Assembly (NCBI RefSeq): GCF_016862555.1 | Contig: NZ_BONE01000005.1 | Coordinates: forward strand, 62,001-126,000 | Source: Asanoa siamensis | GTDB taxonomy: Bacteria; Actinomycetota; Actinomycetes; Mycobacteriales; Micromonosporaceae | Direction of reading: 5' to 3' | DNA: 64,000 nucleotides | Shown: positions 1 through 7,793 of the stretch, one piece after another | How the letters are laid out: each line of letters starts with the position of its first letter | How positions within the stretch are numbered: position 1 is the stretch's first letter | Notes under the pieces: generated by a model | Database searches by the model: none | Seen by the model: only the letters and a program-made list of their open reading frames with translations | What the model was told of the DNA's origin: nothing | Translations under genes and position numbers: made by a program

Positions 1-1
1 G

Positions 2-76
2 GTCTTCCGGCCGGCGCCCCCGGCCCCGGCCCTGGCCCCGGCCCCGACCCCGGCCCCGGCCCCGGCCCCGGTGTGA
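2..76 (+). CDS. Possible C-terminal tail (Ala-Pro repeat) of a gene entering from the left
   Basis: Frame 2 on the plus strand is open from the window edge and ends at a TGA at 74-76, giving about 24 residues dominated by alternating Ala and Pro. Such tails are common at the ends of actinobacterial secreted or envelope proteins, and a plus-strand gene ending here would be convergent with the SDR gene that ends at 96. The stretch is also a simple GGCCCC repeat, which reads open in several frames. The coding call is therefore weak and the protein cannot be named. Confidence 0.25.
   Translation, partial: VFRPAPPAPALAPAPTPAPAPAPV
13..72. repeat. GGCCCC hexanucleotide-like repeat
   Basis: About nine imperfect tandem copies of a GGCCCC/GGGGCC unit. 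The minus strand carries many consecutive G-runs of four, so it has strong G-quadruplex potential. It lies just past the stop codon of the minus-strand SDR gene, where it would be transcribed as a G-rich 3' end. Confidence 0.7.
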
Positions 77-95
77 CCGTCCACCGCCGGCTCCG

Positions 96-779
96 TCATC
101 GCCAGCCTCCGTCTATCACCAGGTCGACGCCGTTGACCGAGCCGTTTTCGAGCAGGAAGACCGACGCGTCCACCACCTCCGCCATCGTGGCCAGGCGGCC
201 CGTCAGGGTGTTCGTGACCACCGCGTCGAGGGACTTGCCCGTCCAGAACGGGCTGTCGCCGACGATGCCCGGGTGGATCGAGTTGACCCGGGTCGGGGCC
301 AGCTCGCAGGAGAGCGTGCGGACCATGCCGACGACGCCGGCGTTGATCGCGCTGACCGTCGTCGAACCCGGGTAGGGCCGGACCCGGGCCATGCCCCCGA
401 AGAGCAGCACCGAGCCTTCGCCCGTGAGGCGGTCGGCCAGGGTGTGCACCACCTCGGTGTAGCCGACCAGCTTGAGGGTGACCAGGTGCAGGGCGGCCTC
501 GACGTCGTACGCCACGACGGTGTTGGCGTCGCGGTCGATCGCGGCCAGCACCACGTGGTCGACCGAGCCGACGCCGGCCAGCGCCTCGGCGACCTCCCGC
601 GGCCTGGACAGGTCGAGCGCGATGCCCGACACCGGCCCGCCGATCTCGGCGGCCACCTTCGCCGCCCGGGTCGCGTCGCGGCCGGTGAGGACCACGTCGC
701 GGCCGCGGCGGGCGTAGCTCGTGGCGATCTCCCGTCCGATGCCGGCGGTGCCGCCGACGATGAGCACCGTGCCGGCCAT
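96..779 (-). CDS. Short-chain dehydrogenase/reductase-fold protein lacking the Ser-Tyr-Lys triad
   Basis: The protein is 227 residues with an N-terminal Rossmann nucleotide-binding motif GGTAGIG (residues 9-15) and the usual SDR ending with an IDGG stretch. The ATG at 779 is chosen because the reading frame upstream of it is antisense to the bicupin gene and the Rossmann strand then begins at residue 4. Where classical SDRs have YxxSK, this protein has VSAIN (residues 142-146), and the catalytic Ser region reads GGM. Tyr, Lys and Ser are therefore all absent. It is the last gene of the leftward operon, 1 bp after the bicupin stop. NAD(P) binding is plausible. Ordinary SDR catalysis is doubtful, so it may be a non-classical reductase, isomerase or accessory subunit. 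Confidence 0.85.
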   Translation of the reverse strand: MAGTVLIVGGTAGIGREIATSYARRGRDVVLTGRDATRAAKVAAEIGGPVSGIALDLSRPREVAEALAGVGSVDHVVLAAIDRDANTVVAYDVEAALHLVTLKLVGYTEVVHTLADRLTGEGSVLLFGGMARVRPYPGSTTVSAINAGVVGMVRTLSCELAPTRVNSIHPGIVGDSPFWTGKSLDAVVTNTLTGRLATMAEVVDASVFLLENGSVNGVDLVIDGGWR

Positions 780-780
780 C

Positions 781-1707
781 TCAGTGTCCTTCCTCGTGCG
801 CGTGCCCGGTCGCCGAGCGCAGGTAGTCCCAGTCACGGACGAACCGATAGGAGTGGCGGCCCGGCGGCTGTGGTGCCTGGGTCTCCAGCCACCGCACGGG
901 CCCGTCGCCGACGTTGCGGAAGCCGTGGACGCAGCCGACACCCGCGAACGCCGCGTCACCGGCCCGCAGCCGGTAGGTCCGGCCGTCGAACACCGCCTCC
1001 GCCTCCCCTTCGAGGAAGAGGTAGGTCTCCTCGAACGGGTGGTCGTGCGGCCCGGCGACGCCGGCCGGCTCGTACTGCACCATGAACATCGTCGTCAGGT
1101 CGGCGCCGAGGTCGCTGTCGACCATCATCTTCACCGTGATGCCGCTGTAGACGAGCAACGCGGTGCGCATGCTGGCCGAGAGGGCGAGCAGTTCCTGGCG
1201 CTGCTTGTCGACCTCCATGTTGACCGGCTCGATGTGGCCGAAGGAGCGCGTACGCGGGTCGCGCACGTCGACCAGCGCCGGATCGGTGCGCGGCAGCGGC
1301 GCGACGTCGTAGACGTCATGGCCGTACGCGGCCCGTGGCTGGGTGGCCCGCATCTGCGCGAACCGGGCCGGCGCCCCACCGGGCTCGGTGCGCCACTCGT
1401 GCGCGACACCCACCGACAGTAGGCCGTAGTCGCCCGGGACCAACCGGGTCGCACCGTCGGCGGTCTGCAGCACCGGCTCGCCCTCGAGGACGTAGAAGCA
1501 CTCCTCGTAGGACTGCACGGCCGCCGCGACGCTGGCACCGGGCTCCAGGGCGCAGACGCTGAACTCGGTGTGCAGCGCACCCGGCGAGCCCTCGCCGACG
1601 ATCGTCCAACGGGTCAGACCCGTGCTGCCGCGGGCGTCCGCGGGTGGCTGGTAGACGGCTTCGTCCGCACGCATGACCACGTGCCGGACGGTGCTTTCGG
1701 TGCTCAC
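781..1707 (-). CDS. Bicupin domain protein
   Basis: 308 residues with two cupin barrels. The first (about residues 50-110) has a SYEECFYVLEGE strand and PGD turn but lacks the HxH pair. The second (about 210-285) has the complete metal set: PHDHP followed by EETYLFLEGE and a later CVHGF histidine. Families with this layout include (S)-ureidoglycine aminohydrolase-like and quercetinase-like bicupins; the substrate cannot be told from sequence. The C-terminus is His-rich (GHAHEEGH). It lies 13 bp after the E1 beta gene and 1 bp before the SDR gene, so it should be co-transcribed with them. A metal-dependent hydrolase, dioxygenase or isomerase step in the same pathway is the likely role (inference). 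Confidence 0.85.
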   Translation of the reverse strand: MSTESTVRHVVMRADEAVYQPPADARGSTGLTRWTIVGEGSPGALHTEFSVCALEPGASVAAAVQSYEECFYVLEGEPVLQTADGATRLVPGDYGLLSVGVAHEWRTEPGGAPARFAQMRATQPRAAYGHDVYDVAPLPRTDPALVDVRDPRTRSFGHIEPVNMEVDKQRQELLALSASMRTALLVYSGITVKMMVDSDLGADLTTMFMVQYEPAGVAGPHDHPFEETYLFLEGEAEAVFDGRTYRLRAGDAAFAGVGCVHGFRNVGDGPVRWLETQAPQPPGRHSYRFVRDWDYLRSATGHAHEEGH

Positions 1708-1720
1708 CGGACGAAGCCCC

Positions 1721-2719
1721 CTAGTAGTTGACGACCGAGCGAACGGCGGCGACCACCTTGTCGGCGGTCGGGATGACCTCGTCTTCGAGCGCGTCGGCGA
1801 ACGGCAGCGGCACGTTGGCCGACGCCACCCGGCGGACCGGGGCGTCGAGCAGCTCGAACCCCTCGTCGACCACGACCGAGACCAGGGTCGCGCCCCACCC
1901 GGCCTGGTGCGGGTTCTCCTCGACGGTCACCAGCCGCGAGGTCTTGCCGACCGAGGCGAGCACGGTGGTGAGGTCCATCGGGATCAGGCAGCGCAGGTCG
2001 ACCACCTCGGCCGAGACGCCGTCGTCGGCGAGCGTGTCGGCCGCCGCGAGCGCGGTGTGCACGGTGGACGCCAGCGCGACGAGGGTCACGTCGGTGCCCT
2101 CGCGGACGACGGCGGCCTTGCCGAGCTCGACGACGTGGTCGTCGGGTGGCAGCGGACCCTTGCTGGCGAACAGGCCTTTGTGCTCGAAGAACACCACCGG
2201 GTCGTCGCTGCGGATCGCGGAGGCCATCAGCCCGATGACGTCGGCGGGGGTGGCCGGCGCGGCGATCTTGAGGCCGGGGATGGTGAGCGCCCAGTTCTCG
2301 ACGGCCTGCGAGTGTTGCGCGCCGAAGCCGAGCCCGCCGCCGTTGGCGGTGCGGATCACCAGGGGCACGGTGACCTGCCCGCCGGTCATGTAGCGCACCT
2401 TCGGGATCTCGTTGGCCAGGTAGTCCCAGCAGCAGGCGAGGAAGTCGGAGAACATGATCTCCGCGACGGGCCGGACGCCGGTCATCGCCGCACCCATCGC
2501 CGCGCCGACGATCGCCTGCTCGGAGATCGGGGTGTCCCAGATCCGGCCGGGGCCGAACTCCTCGAACAGGCCCGCGGTCGTCTTGAAGACCCCGCCGGCG
2601 CCGCCGATGTCCTCGCCGAGGCAGACCACGCTCGGGTCACGCCGCATCTCGCGGGCGATGCCCTCCGCGACCGCGGCGCGATAGGTGATCACGTCCTGGT
2701 CGGTCTTCACACCCGCCAT
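1721..2719 (-). CDS. 2-oxoacid dehydrogenase E1 component, beta subunit (acetoin/pyruvate/branched-chain type)
   Basis: 332 residues, the usual length of an E1 beta (transketolase pyrimidine-binding plus C-terminal domains). Visible marks are the EDIGGAGGVFK start of the cofactor domain, DTPISEQAIVG carrying the conserved catalytic Glu, the AQHSQ loop, and a C-terminal VTVEEN segment. With the alpha subunit it forms a ThDP-dependent alpha2beta2 decarboxylase that normally passes the acyl group to a lipoyl E2. It starts inside the alpha gene (13-bp overlap), so the two are translationally coupled. No E2 (lipoyl acyltransferase) or E3 gene lies in the window; either a distant E2/E3 is shared or the pair acts alone. 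The exact 2-oxoacid is not determined. Confidence 0.93.
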   Translation of the reverse strand: MAGVKTDQDVITYRAAVAEGIAREMRRDPSVVCLGEDIGGAGGVFKTTAGLFEEFGPGRIWDTPISEQAIVGAAMGAAMTGVRPVAEIMFSDFLACCWDYLANEIPKVRYMTGGQVTVPLVIRTANGGGLGFGAQHSQAVENWALTIPGLKIAAPATPADVIGLMASAIRSDDPVVFFEHKGLFASKGPLPPDDHVVELGKAAVVREGTDVTLVALASTVHTALAAADTLADDGVSAEVVDLRCLIPMDLTTVLASVGKTSRLVTVEENPHQAGWGATLVSVVVDEGFELLDAPVRRVASANVPLPFADALEDEVIPTADKVVAAVRSVVNY

Positions 2720-3687
2720 GCCGCACCTCCGTCAGCCCATACGTCGGTGAACGCCTCGGCGACGTCGGCGCCCGGTGCCGCCTTGGCGCCGGCGACCGCG
2801 GCGGCCACGGTGGCGGCGGCCCGCTCGTCGACGCCCGTGATCTGGTCGGGTTCGACGCCGAGCGCTTCCAGCCGCGCCCGCGCGACGTCGATGGGGTCGT
2901 GCTTGAGCCAGCGCTCGACCTCTTCCGCCGGGCGGTAGGTGGCCGGGTCGGTGCGGCTGTGCCCGTAGTGCCGGTAGGTCTCGGCCTCGATCATGGTCGG
3001 CCCGTCGCCCGCCCGGGCCCGGGCCGCCGCGGCCGCGACCGCCTCGCGCACGACCACGACGTCGTTGCCGTCGATGACGTCGGCCGGCATCCGGTAGGCC
3101 GGCGCCCGGTCGGCGGCGGGCCGGTCGGCCGCCGTCACCGCGCCGATCGGCGTGTATTCCATGTAGAGGTTGTTCTCGCAGATGAAGACGACCGGCAGCT
3201 TCCAGATCGCGGCCAGGTTGAGCGCCTCGTGGAACGCGCCGATGTTGGTCGCGCCGTCGCCGAAGAACGCGACCGCCACCTGGTCGGTGCCGCGCAGCCG
3301 GGCCGACCAGGCGGCACCGACCGCCATCGGCAGGTGGGCGCCGACGATGGCGTAGGAGCCCAGCATGTTGCCGGGCGCGTGGGTGAGGTGCATCGAGCCG
3401 CCCTTGGCCTTGCACAGCCCGGTCGACTTCTGCATCAGCTCGGCCAGGCACGCCTCGGGGGTCGCGCCGCGGGCCATCGCGTGGTGGTGACCGCGGTAGG
3501 TGGCGAACACGTAGTCGTCGGGGTGCAGCGCCGCGCTCGCGCCGACGGCGATCGCCTCGTGCCCGGACGCGAGATGCGTGGTGCCCTTCACCAGGCCCGC
3601 GAGGAACATGTCGTAGGCGGCCTTCTCGGTGCGGCGGATGACCGCCATCCGCTCGTAGAGGTCGAGCAGCTCCGCCGTGTCACTCAC
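2707..3687 (-). CDS. 2-oxoacid dehydrogenase E1 component, alpha subunit (ThDP-binding)
   Basis: 326 residues. The ThDP/Mg motif is clear: GDGATNIGAFHEALN followed about 20 residues on by ENN. The phosphorylation-loop-like YRHYGHSRTDP segment is also present. The length and the CKAKGGSMHL segment fit the acetoin-dehydrogenase/pyruvate-dehydrogenase E1 alpha family. The GTG start at 3687 overlaps the 3' end of the M24 gene by 8 bp. Order in the operon is M24, E1 alpha, E1 beta, bicupin, SDR. The pair probably decarboxylates a 2-oxoacid (or cleaves acetoin) produced by the neighbouring enzymes. Confidence 0.93.
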   Translation of the reverse strand: MSDTAELLDLYERMAVIRRTEKAAYDMFLAGLVKGTTHLASGHEAIAVGASAALHPDDYVFATYRGHHHAMARGATPEACLAELMQKSTGLCKAKGGSMHLTHAPGNMLGSYAIVGAHLPMAVGAAWSARLRGTDQVAVAFFGDGATNIGAFHEALNLAAIWKLPVVFICENNLYMEYTPIGAVTAADRPAADRAPAYRMPADVIDGNDVVVVREAVAAAAARARAGDGPTMIEAETYRHYGHSRTDPATYRPAEEVERWLKHDPIDVARARLEALGVEPDQITGVDERAAATVAAAVAGAKAAPGADVAEAFTDVWADGGAAWRV

Positions 3688-4993
3688 CGCGACCCGCCCT
3701 CGTGTTGAGGTGGGACTGCGGCTCGCGCTCGGTGGTCAGCGGGCCGCCGACCGTCCAGTAGCGGCGGCCGGCGACGAGCAGCTCCTCGGCCGGGAACTTC
3801 GTGATGACCTCGCAACCGTCGGCGGTCACGACGACCTCCTCCTCGATCCGTGCGGCTCCCCAACCGTCCTTGGCCGGCCAGTAGGTCTCGAGCGCGAAGA
3901 CCATCCCCTCCTCGAGCACCTCGGGATGGTCCAGCGAGACCAGGCGGCTGAAGATGGGCTTCTCCCAGATGGACAGGCCGACGCCGTGCCCGTACTGCAG
4001 GGCGAACGCGGCCTCCTCGTCGGGGAAGCCGAACTCCTCGGCGCGTGGCCAGAGCGAGACGATGTCGGCGGTGGTGGCGCCGGGCCGTACGGCCGCTATC
4101 GCCCTGTCCATGTATTCCCGGCACCGCACGTAGGCGTCGCGCATGCCGCGCGAGGCGCTGCCCACCGCGAAGCAGCGGTAGTAGCAGGTGCGGTAGCCGA
4201 CGTGGCTGTGCAGGATGTCGAAGAACGCCGGGTCACCGGGCCGGATGACCCGGTCGCTGTAGACGTGCGGGTGTGGCGCGCAGCGCTCGCCGGAGATGGC
4301 GTTGACGCCCTCGACGAACTCGCTGCCCAGGTCGTAGAGCACCTTGCTGACCAGGCCGACGCACTCGTTCTCCTTGACGCCCGGCCGTAGGAAGCCGTAG
4401 AGCTCGTCGTAAGCGGCGTCCACCATGGACGCCGCCTGGGTCAGCAGGGAGATCTCGTCGCGCGTCTTGACCCGCCGGGCCTCGAGGAAGACCTGCTGGC
4501 CGTCGACCACCTCGATGCCGGCGCGCTGCAGCGCCATCAGCACCGGCATCTCGGCGATGTCGACGCCGACCGGCGCGTCGGACAGGCCGCGCTCCTCGAG
4601 CTCGACGGCGATCTTGCGCGCCAGCTCGTCGGCGATGCCCGCGTCGGGATGGAACGCGCCGCGCAGCACGGAGATGCCGGCGCGGGCGCGTTTCTCGCCG
4701 TCGAGCCAGGGGTTGTAGAGCTGGTGGTGGCGGGCGGCGGAGCCGAAGTCCCAGACGATCGGCTCGGCACCCCGGCACAGCAGCGCGAACCGGATGAACT
4801 TGTCGATCGCCCAGGTGCCGATGTGCGTGGCGGTCATGTAGCGGATGTTGGCGAAGTCGAAGGCGAGCACCGCGCCCAGATCGGACTGCTCGAGCTCGGC
4901 GGACAGGCGCGCCAGCCGCTCGCGGCGCAGGCGGTCGTGGTCGATGCGCTGTTCCCAGTCGACGGCGTTCATGCCGTACGTGCCGATCGCCAC
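3680..4993 (-). CDS. M24 (creatinase/aminopeptidase-fold) protein with an altered metal site
   Basis: 437 residues: an N-terminal creatinase-like domain (about 20-180) and a C-terminal pita-bread domain (about 195-420). The GTG start at 4993 is supported by GAGGGG 6 bp upstream. Metal ligands of M24 peptidases are Asp, Asp, His, Glu, Glu. Here Asp259, the GHGVGL histidine, the ALET glutamate and the RIEEE glutamate are present, but the second Asp is Cys270 (in GYRTCYYRCF). The His usual after GHGxGL (HE.P) is Trp (SIWEKP). Metal-free creatinase and the DMSP lyase DddP show that the fold supports non-peptidase chemistry, and the NIRY and VWDF segments of the N-domain recall DddP (from memory). 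It is first gene of the leftward operon and a hydrolase or lyase acting on a small molecule is likely. Confidence 0.85.
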   Translation of the reverse strand: MAIGTYGMNAVDWEQRIDHDRLRRERLARLSAELEQSDLGAVLAFDFANIRYMTATHIGTWAIDKFIRFALLCRGAEPIVWDFGSAARHHQLYNPWLDGEKRARAGISVLRGAFHPDAGIADELARKIAVELEERGLSDAPVGVDIAEMPVLMALQRAGIEVVDGQQVFLEARRVKTRDEISLLTQAASMVDAAYDELYGFLRPGVKENECVGLVSKVLYDLGSEFVEGVNAISGERCAPHPHVYSDRVIRPGDPAFFDILHSHVGYRTCYYRCFAVGSASRGMRDAYVRCREYMDRAIAAVRPGATTADIVSLWPRAEEFGFPDEEAAFALQYGHGVGLSIWEKPIFSRLVSLDHPEVLEEGMVFALETYWPAKDGWGAARIEEEVVVTADGCEVITKFPAEELLVAGRRYWTVGGPLTTEREPQSHLNTRAGRGE

Positions 4994-5028
4994 CTCAGCA
5001 CCCCTCTGCTATATTCCACACATGTTAA

Positions 5029-5078
5029 GTGATGCTTATCGACGCTAGCGGTCCGTTCACATTGGCGTCAAGCATCAC
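5029..5078. promoter_or_regulatory. Inverted repeat, candidate operator of the XRE-cupin regulator
   Basis: The arms GTGATGCTT (5029-5037) and AAGCATCAC (5070-5078) are perfectly complementary. The similarity continues inward to GACGC and GCGTC. They sit in the 120-bp gap between the divergent M24 and regulator genes, where an autoregulating XRE-cupin protein would bind to control both arms. The arms are 41 bp apart, centre to centre (about four helical turns), consistent with two bound dimers or looping. A TATATT-like box lies nearby at 5009-5014. No binding data are available. Confidence 0.55.
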
Positions 5079-5113
5079 CACACAAAGCGAGCGACGGTAC
5101 GAAGGGCGGGCAC

Positions 5114-5815
5114 GTGACGGCACAGGCGGGGATGCCTCCGATCGGCGACCGACTGCGCCAGGCGCGACTTGACCGCGGCATGACCGTGCGCGGCCTGGCC
5201 CGTCTGGTCGACACCTCGGCCAGCCTGATCTCGCAGATCGAGACCGGCAAGAGCAACCCGTCCGTCAGCACGCTCTACGCCATCACCGCGGCCCTGGGCA
5301 TCTCCGTCGAGGACATCTTCAGCGACGGCGGCCCCCGCGTGCCCGCGTCGCCGGCGCTCGACGTGGCGTGGCCCGCGCCGGGCAGCGTCACCGTCGCGCC
5401 GCCGTCCCCGGTGGACGCGCCCGCGACCTCCGCCGCGGCGCAGGGCCTGCGGATGCTCGCGCAGAAACGCCGCGTCGGCCCGGTGGTCACCGCCGAGGAG
5501 CGCGAGTCGCTGCAGCTCGACTCCGGCGTCACCTGGGAGCTGCTCGGCCAACTCCCCGACACGCACGTCGACTTCCTGCGCATCACGTACGCGCCGGGTG
5601 GCAGTTCCTCCGGCATCGGTGTGCTGATGCGGCATTCCGGCACCGAGTGGGGCCACGTGCTGACCGGCCAGCTCACGCTGACCCTGGGCTTCGACACCTA
5701 TGTGCTCAACCCCGGTGACTCGGTCTCGTTCGACTGCTCGACGCCGCATTCCTATGCCAACCACGGCGTGGAGCCCGCGATCGGGGTCTGGTTCGTCGCG
5801 GAGCGCTTCAGCTAG
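5114..5815 (+). CDS. XRE-family transcriptional regulator with C-terminal cupin sensor
   Basis: 233 residues. The N-terminal helix-turn-helix (about 11-65: GDRLRQAR, TVRGLARLVDTSASLISQIE) is typical of XRE proteins. An Ala/Pro-rich linker follows, then a cupin (about 155-230) with an RHSGTEWGHVLTG strand and a STPHSY histidine strand that would bind the effector. The GTG start is preceded by GAAGGGCGGG. The gene is divergent from the M24-E1-bicupin-SDR operon and upstream of the amidohydrolase/ABC operon, so it is the obvious local regulator. The family (PuuR/SutR-like) usually represses catabolic genes until the substrate appears. Confidence 0.92.
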   Translation: MTAQAGMPPIGDRLRQARLDRGMTVRGLARLVDTSASLISQIETGKSNPSVSTLYAITAALGISVEDIFSDGGPRVPASPALDVAWPAPGSVTVAPPSPVDAPATSAAAQGLRMLAQKRRVGPVVTAEERESLQLDSGVTWELLGQLPDTHVDFLRITYAPGGSSSGIGVLMRHSGTEWGHVLTGQLTLTLGFDTYVLNPGDSVSFDCSTPHSYANHGVEPAIGVWFVAERFS

Positions 5816-5844
5816 ATCTGTTCAACTGGCACGCACACCTCTGC

Positions 5845-5864
5845 ACAGTGCTATTGCACACTGT
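5845..5864. promoter_or_regulatory. Inverted repeat upstream of the amidohydrolase genes
   Basis: ACAGTG (5845-5850) and CACTGT (5859-5864) are perfect inverted arms with an 8-bp spacer. They lie in the 185-bp gap between the regulator stop and the first amidohydrolase. They may be a second operator or part of the promoter of the rightward operon. The sequence differs from the GTGATGCTT arms, so if functional it may bind another protein. Confidence 0.35.
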
Positions 5865-6000
5865 CCACCAGGGCCATACACTCTCGCCTCAGTAGTGGTT
5901 CATATCACCTCCGGGCACCACCCCCGCAACACGTCCGTCACGGACGCTGAACACCCGGGTGCCTCGGTGGATAAGACCGCGAAGGGCGGTGCAGCCCCGA

Positions 6001-7713
6001 ATGACCCCACCCCCATCCCTCCCTCGGCGCCGCGTCCTCGGTGCCGGCGCAGCGGCGGCGGCCGGCGGCGCGCTCGGCGCGACCGGCCTCGCCGGCGGCG
6101 CGGCCGCGTCCGGGTCGGCGCCCGCATCGGTCGTCGACCGCACCACGCCACGCGGCGACCTGGTGCTCCACAACGGCAAGATCCGCACGTTCGACGACCG
6201 CGGTCGTACGGTCGCCGGCGTGGCCATATCCGAAGGCCGCATCGTCGGTGTCGGCGGCAGCCTGGGCCAGCTCAAACGGCTCGTGCCCGGCCGGCCCACG
6301 GTCGTCGACCTGCGCGGCCACACGGTCGTGCCCGGCATGATCGAGCCACACGTGCACTTCGTCAGCCTGGCGATCCGGCCCGGCTACCACGTGGTCATCG
6401 AGAACGCCCGCGACATCGCCGGCATCCAGCGGATGCTCGCCGCGCGCCGCCGCGACGTGCCGCCCGGCCAGTTCATCACGGCGATGGGCGGCTTCCATCC
6501 CAACCTGTTCGCCGAGCGCCGGCTGCCGACGCTGGCCGAGCTCGACGCCGCCGTCCCCGATCGCCCGATCCTGCTCTTCCAGGGCTTCACCGGCCCGGCC
6601 TGGACCAACTCCCTCGGCAAGGCCTATTTCGAGGCGGCAGCAGTGCCGTCGGTGGTCGGCGCGGACGGTTCGATCACCGGCGTCGCCAACGCCGAGGCCG
6701 CCCTCTACAACGTGCGGCTCACGCAGACCTTCGACGACCGCAAGCGCAGCACGCTCGACGCGATGCGCTACGCGGCGAGCGTCGGCATCACCGCCGTGCT
6801 CGACGAGGTCGGCTTCCCCGTCGTCGGCCCGCCGCAACCCAACCACGCACTGTCCAACTTCGACCATTACCGGATGTACGACGCGTGGCGCGCGCTGCAC
6901 GCCGAGGGCCGCACGTTCATCCGGCTGCAGACCAACTTCCTGCACAACCAGAACGACATCAACCTGCCCGAGCTGACCCAGCGGCTGGCCAACCAGTTCC
7001 AGCTCTTCGGCGACGACCTGCTGATGACCGGCGGGATCGGCGAGTGGGGCGCCCCGGGCGACGGCACGGGCCCGGTCTGGGCGCGGGCACAGCAACTGAT
7101 CGCGGCAGCCGGCTGGCGCAACAACAACCGGGCGTTGAGCCTCGCCGCCCTGGAGGCGCAGATCGCCGGCTACGAGGCGGTCAACGCGCAGCACGACATC
7201 ACCCGGCTGCGCTGGCGCATCGACCACGTGCCGGTCGTCACGACGGCGCTGCTCGACCGGCTCCAGGCGCTCGGCGGCGCGGTCAACGGCGGCACGTTCG
7301 CGTTCATGTCGGGCAGCGGCACCGCGGCGGGCGCGCCGTTCCGCACGATCCTCGACCACGGCATCAAGGCCGGCATCCACCTCGACGGCGTGCACATCGC
7401 GCCGCTCAACCCCTGGTTCGGCGTCTACTACGCGGTCACCGGCCGCAACGCGCTGGGGGTCGAGATCAACGTCGGCCAGCAGATCACGCGGGACGAGGCC
7501 GTCCGCCTCTGGACACGCGAGAACGCCTGGTTCCTCAACATGGAAGACAAGCTCGGCACGATCGAGACCGGCAAGCTGGGCGACCTCGTCGTGCTCGACC
7601 GCGACTACCGCACCGTCAGCGACGAGGACCTCAAGCGCATCCGGCCCGTCCTCACCGCGGTCGGCGGCCAGGTCGTCCACGACTCCGGCGAACTCACGCG
7701 GCACGGCCACTGA
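6001..7713 (+). CDS. Tat-exported metal-dependent amidohydrolase (YtcJ-like, amidohydrolase family 3)
   Basis: 570 residues from the ATG at 6001. An upstream in-frame ATG at 5959 exists, but 6001 puts the twin-arginine signal (PRRRVLGAG then Ala/Gly-rich core) at the N-terminus and has AAGGGCGG upstream. The catalytic barrel starts with GDLVLHNGKIRTFDD and the metal motif PGMIEPHVHF. A later barrel His (RWRIDHVP) and an Asp-containing IHLDGVHIAPLNPW segment complete the metal site. A C-terminal LGTIETGKLGDLVVLDRDY strand is classic for the family. It probably hydrolyses an amide or cyclic amide outside the membrane, supplying the adjacent transporter. The next gene is its paralogue with the same layout, 80 bp downstream. 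Confidence 0.9.
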   Translation: MTPPPSLPRRRVLGAGAAAAAGGALGATGLAGGAAASGSAPASVVDRTTPRGDLVLHNGKIRTFDDRGRTVAGVAISEGRIVGVGGSLGQLKRLVPGRPTVVDLRGHTVVPGMIEPHVHFVSLAIRPGYHVVIENARDIAGIQRMLAARRRDVPPGQFITAMGGFHPNLFAERRLPTLAELDAAVPDRPILLFQGFTGPAWTNSLGKAYFEAAAVPSVVGADGSITGVANAEAALYNVRLTQTFDDRKRSTLDAMRYAASVGITAVLDEVGFPVVGPPQPNHALSNFDHYRMYDAWRALHAEGRTFIRLQTNFLHNQNDINLPELTQRLANQFQLFGDDLLMTGGIGEWGAPGDGTGPVWARAQQLIAAAGWRNNNRALSLAALEAQIAGYEAVNAQHDITRLRWRIDHVPVVTTALLDRLQALGGAVNGGTFAFMSGSGTAAGAPFRTILDHGIKAGIHLDGVHIAPLNPWFGVYYAVTGRNALGVEINVGQQITRDEAVRLWTRENAWFLNMEDKLGTIETGKLGDLVVLDRDYRTVSDEDLKRIRPVLTAVGGQVVHDSGELTRHGH

Positions 7714-7793
7714 CCCACGGCTGATGCCCATCCCTGCCGGTCCGCGCGACCGGTAGCCCTACAGACCTGTTCTCTGGAAGGCGGTTTCGTTCG

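Noticed and set aside
1673-2938. 421-residue plus-strand frame opposite the E1 subunits
   Set aside because: It is antisense to a clear E1 beta/alpha pair and has the Arg/Gly/His-rich composition of a shadow frame.
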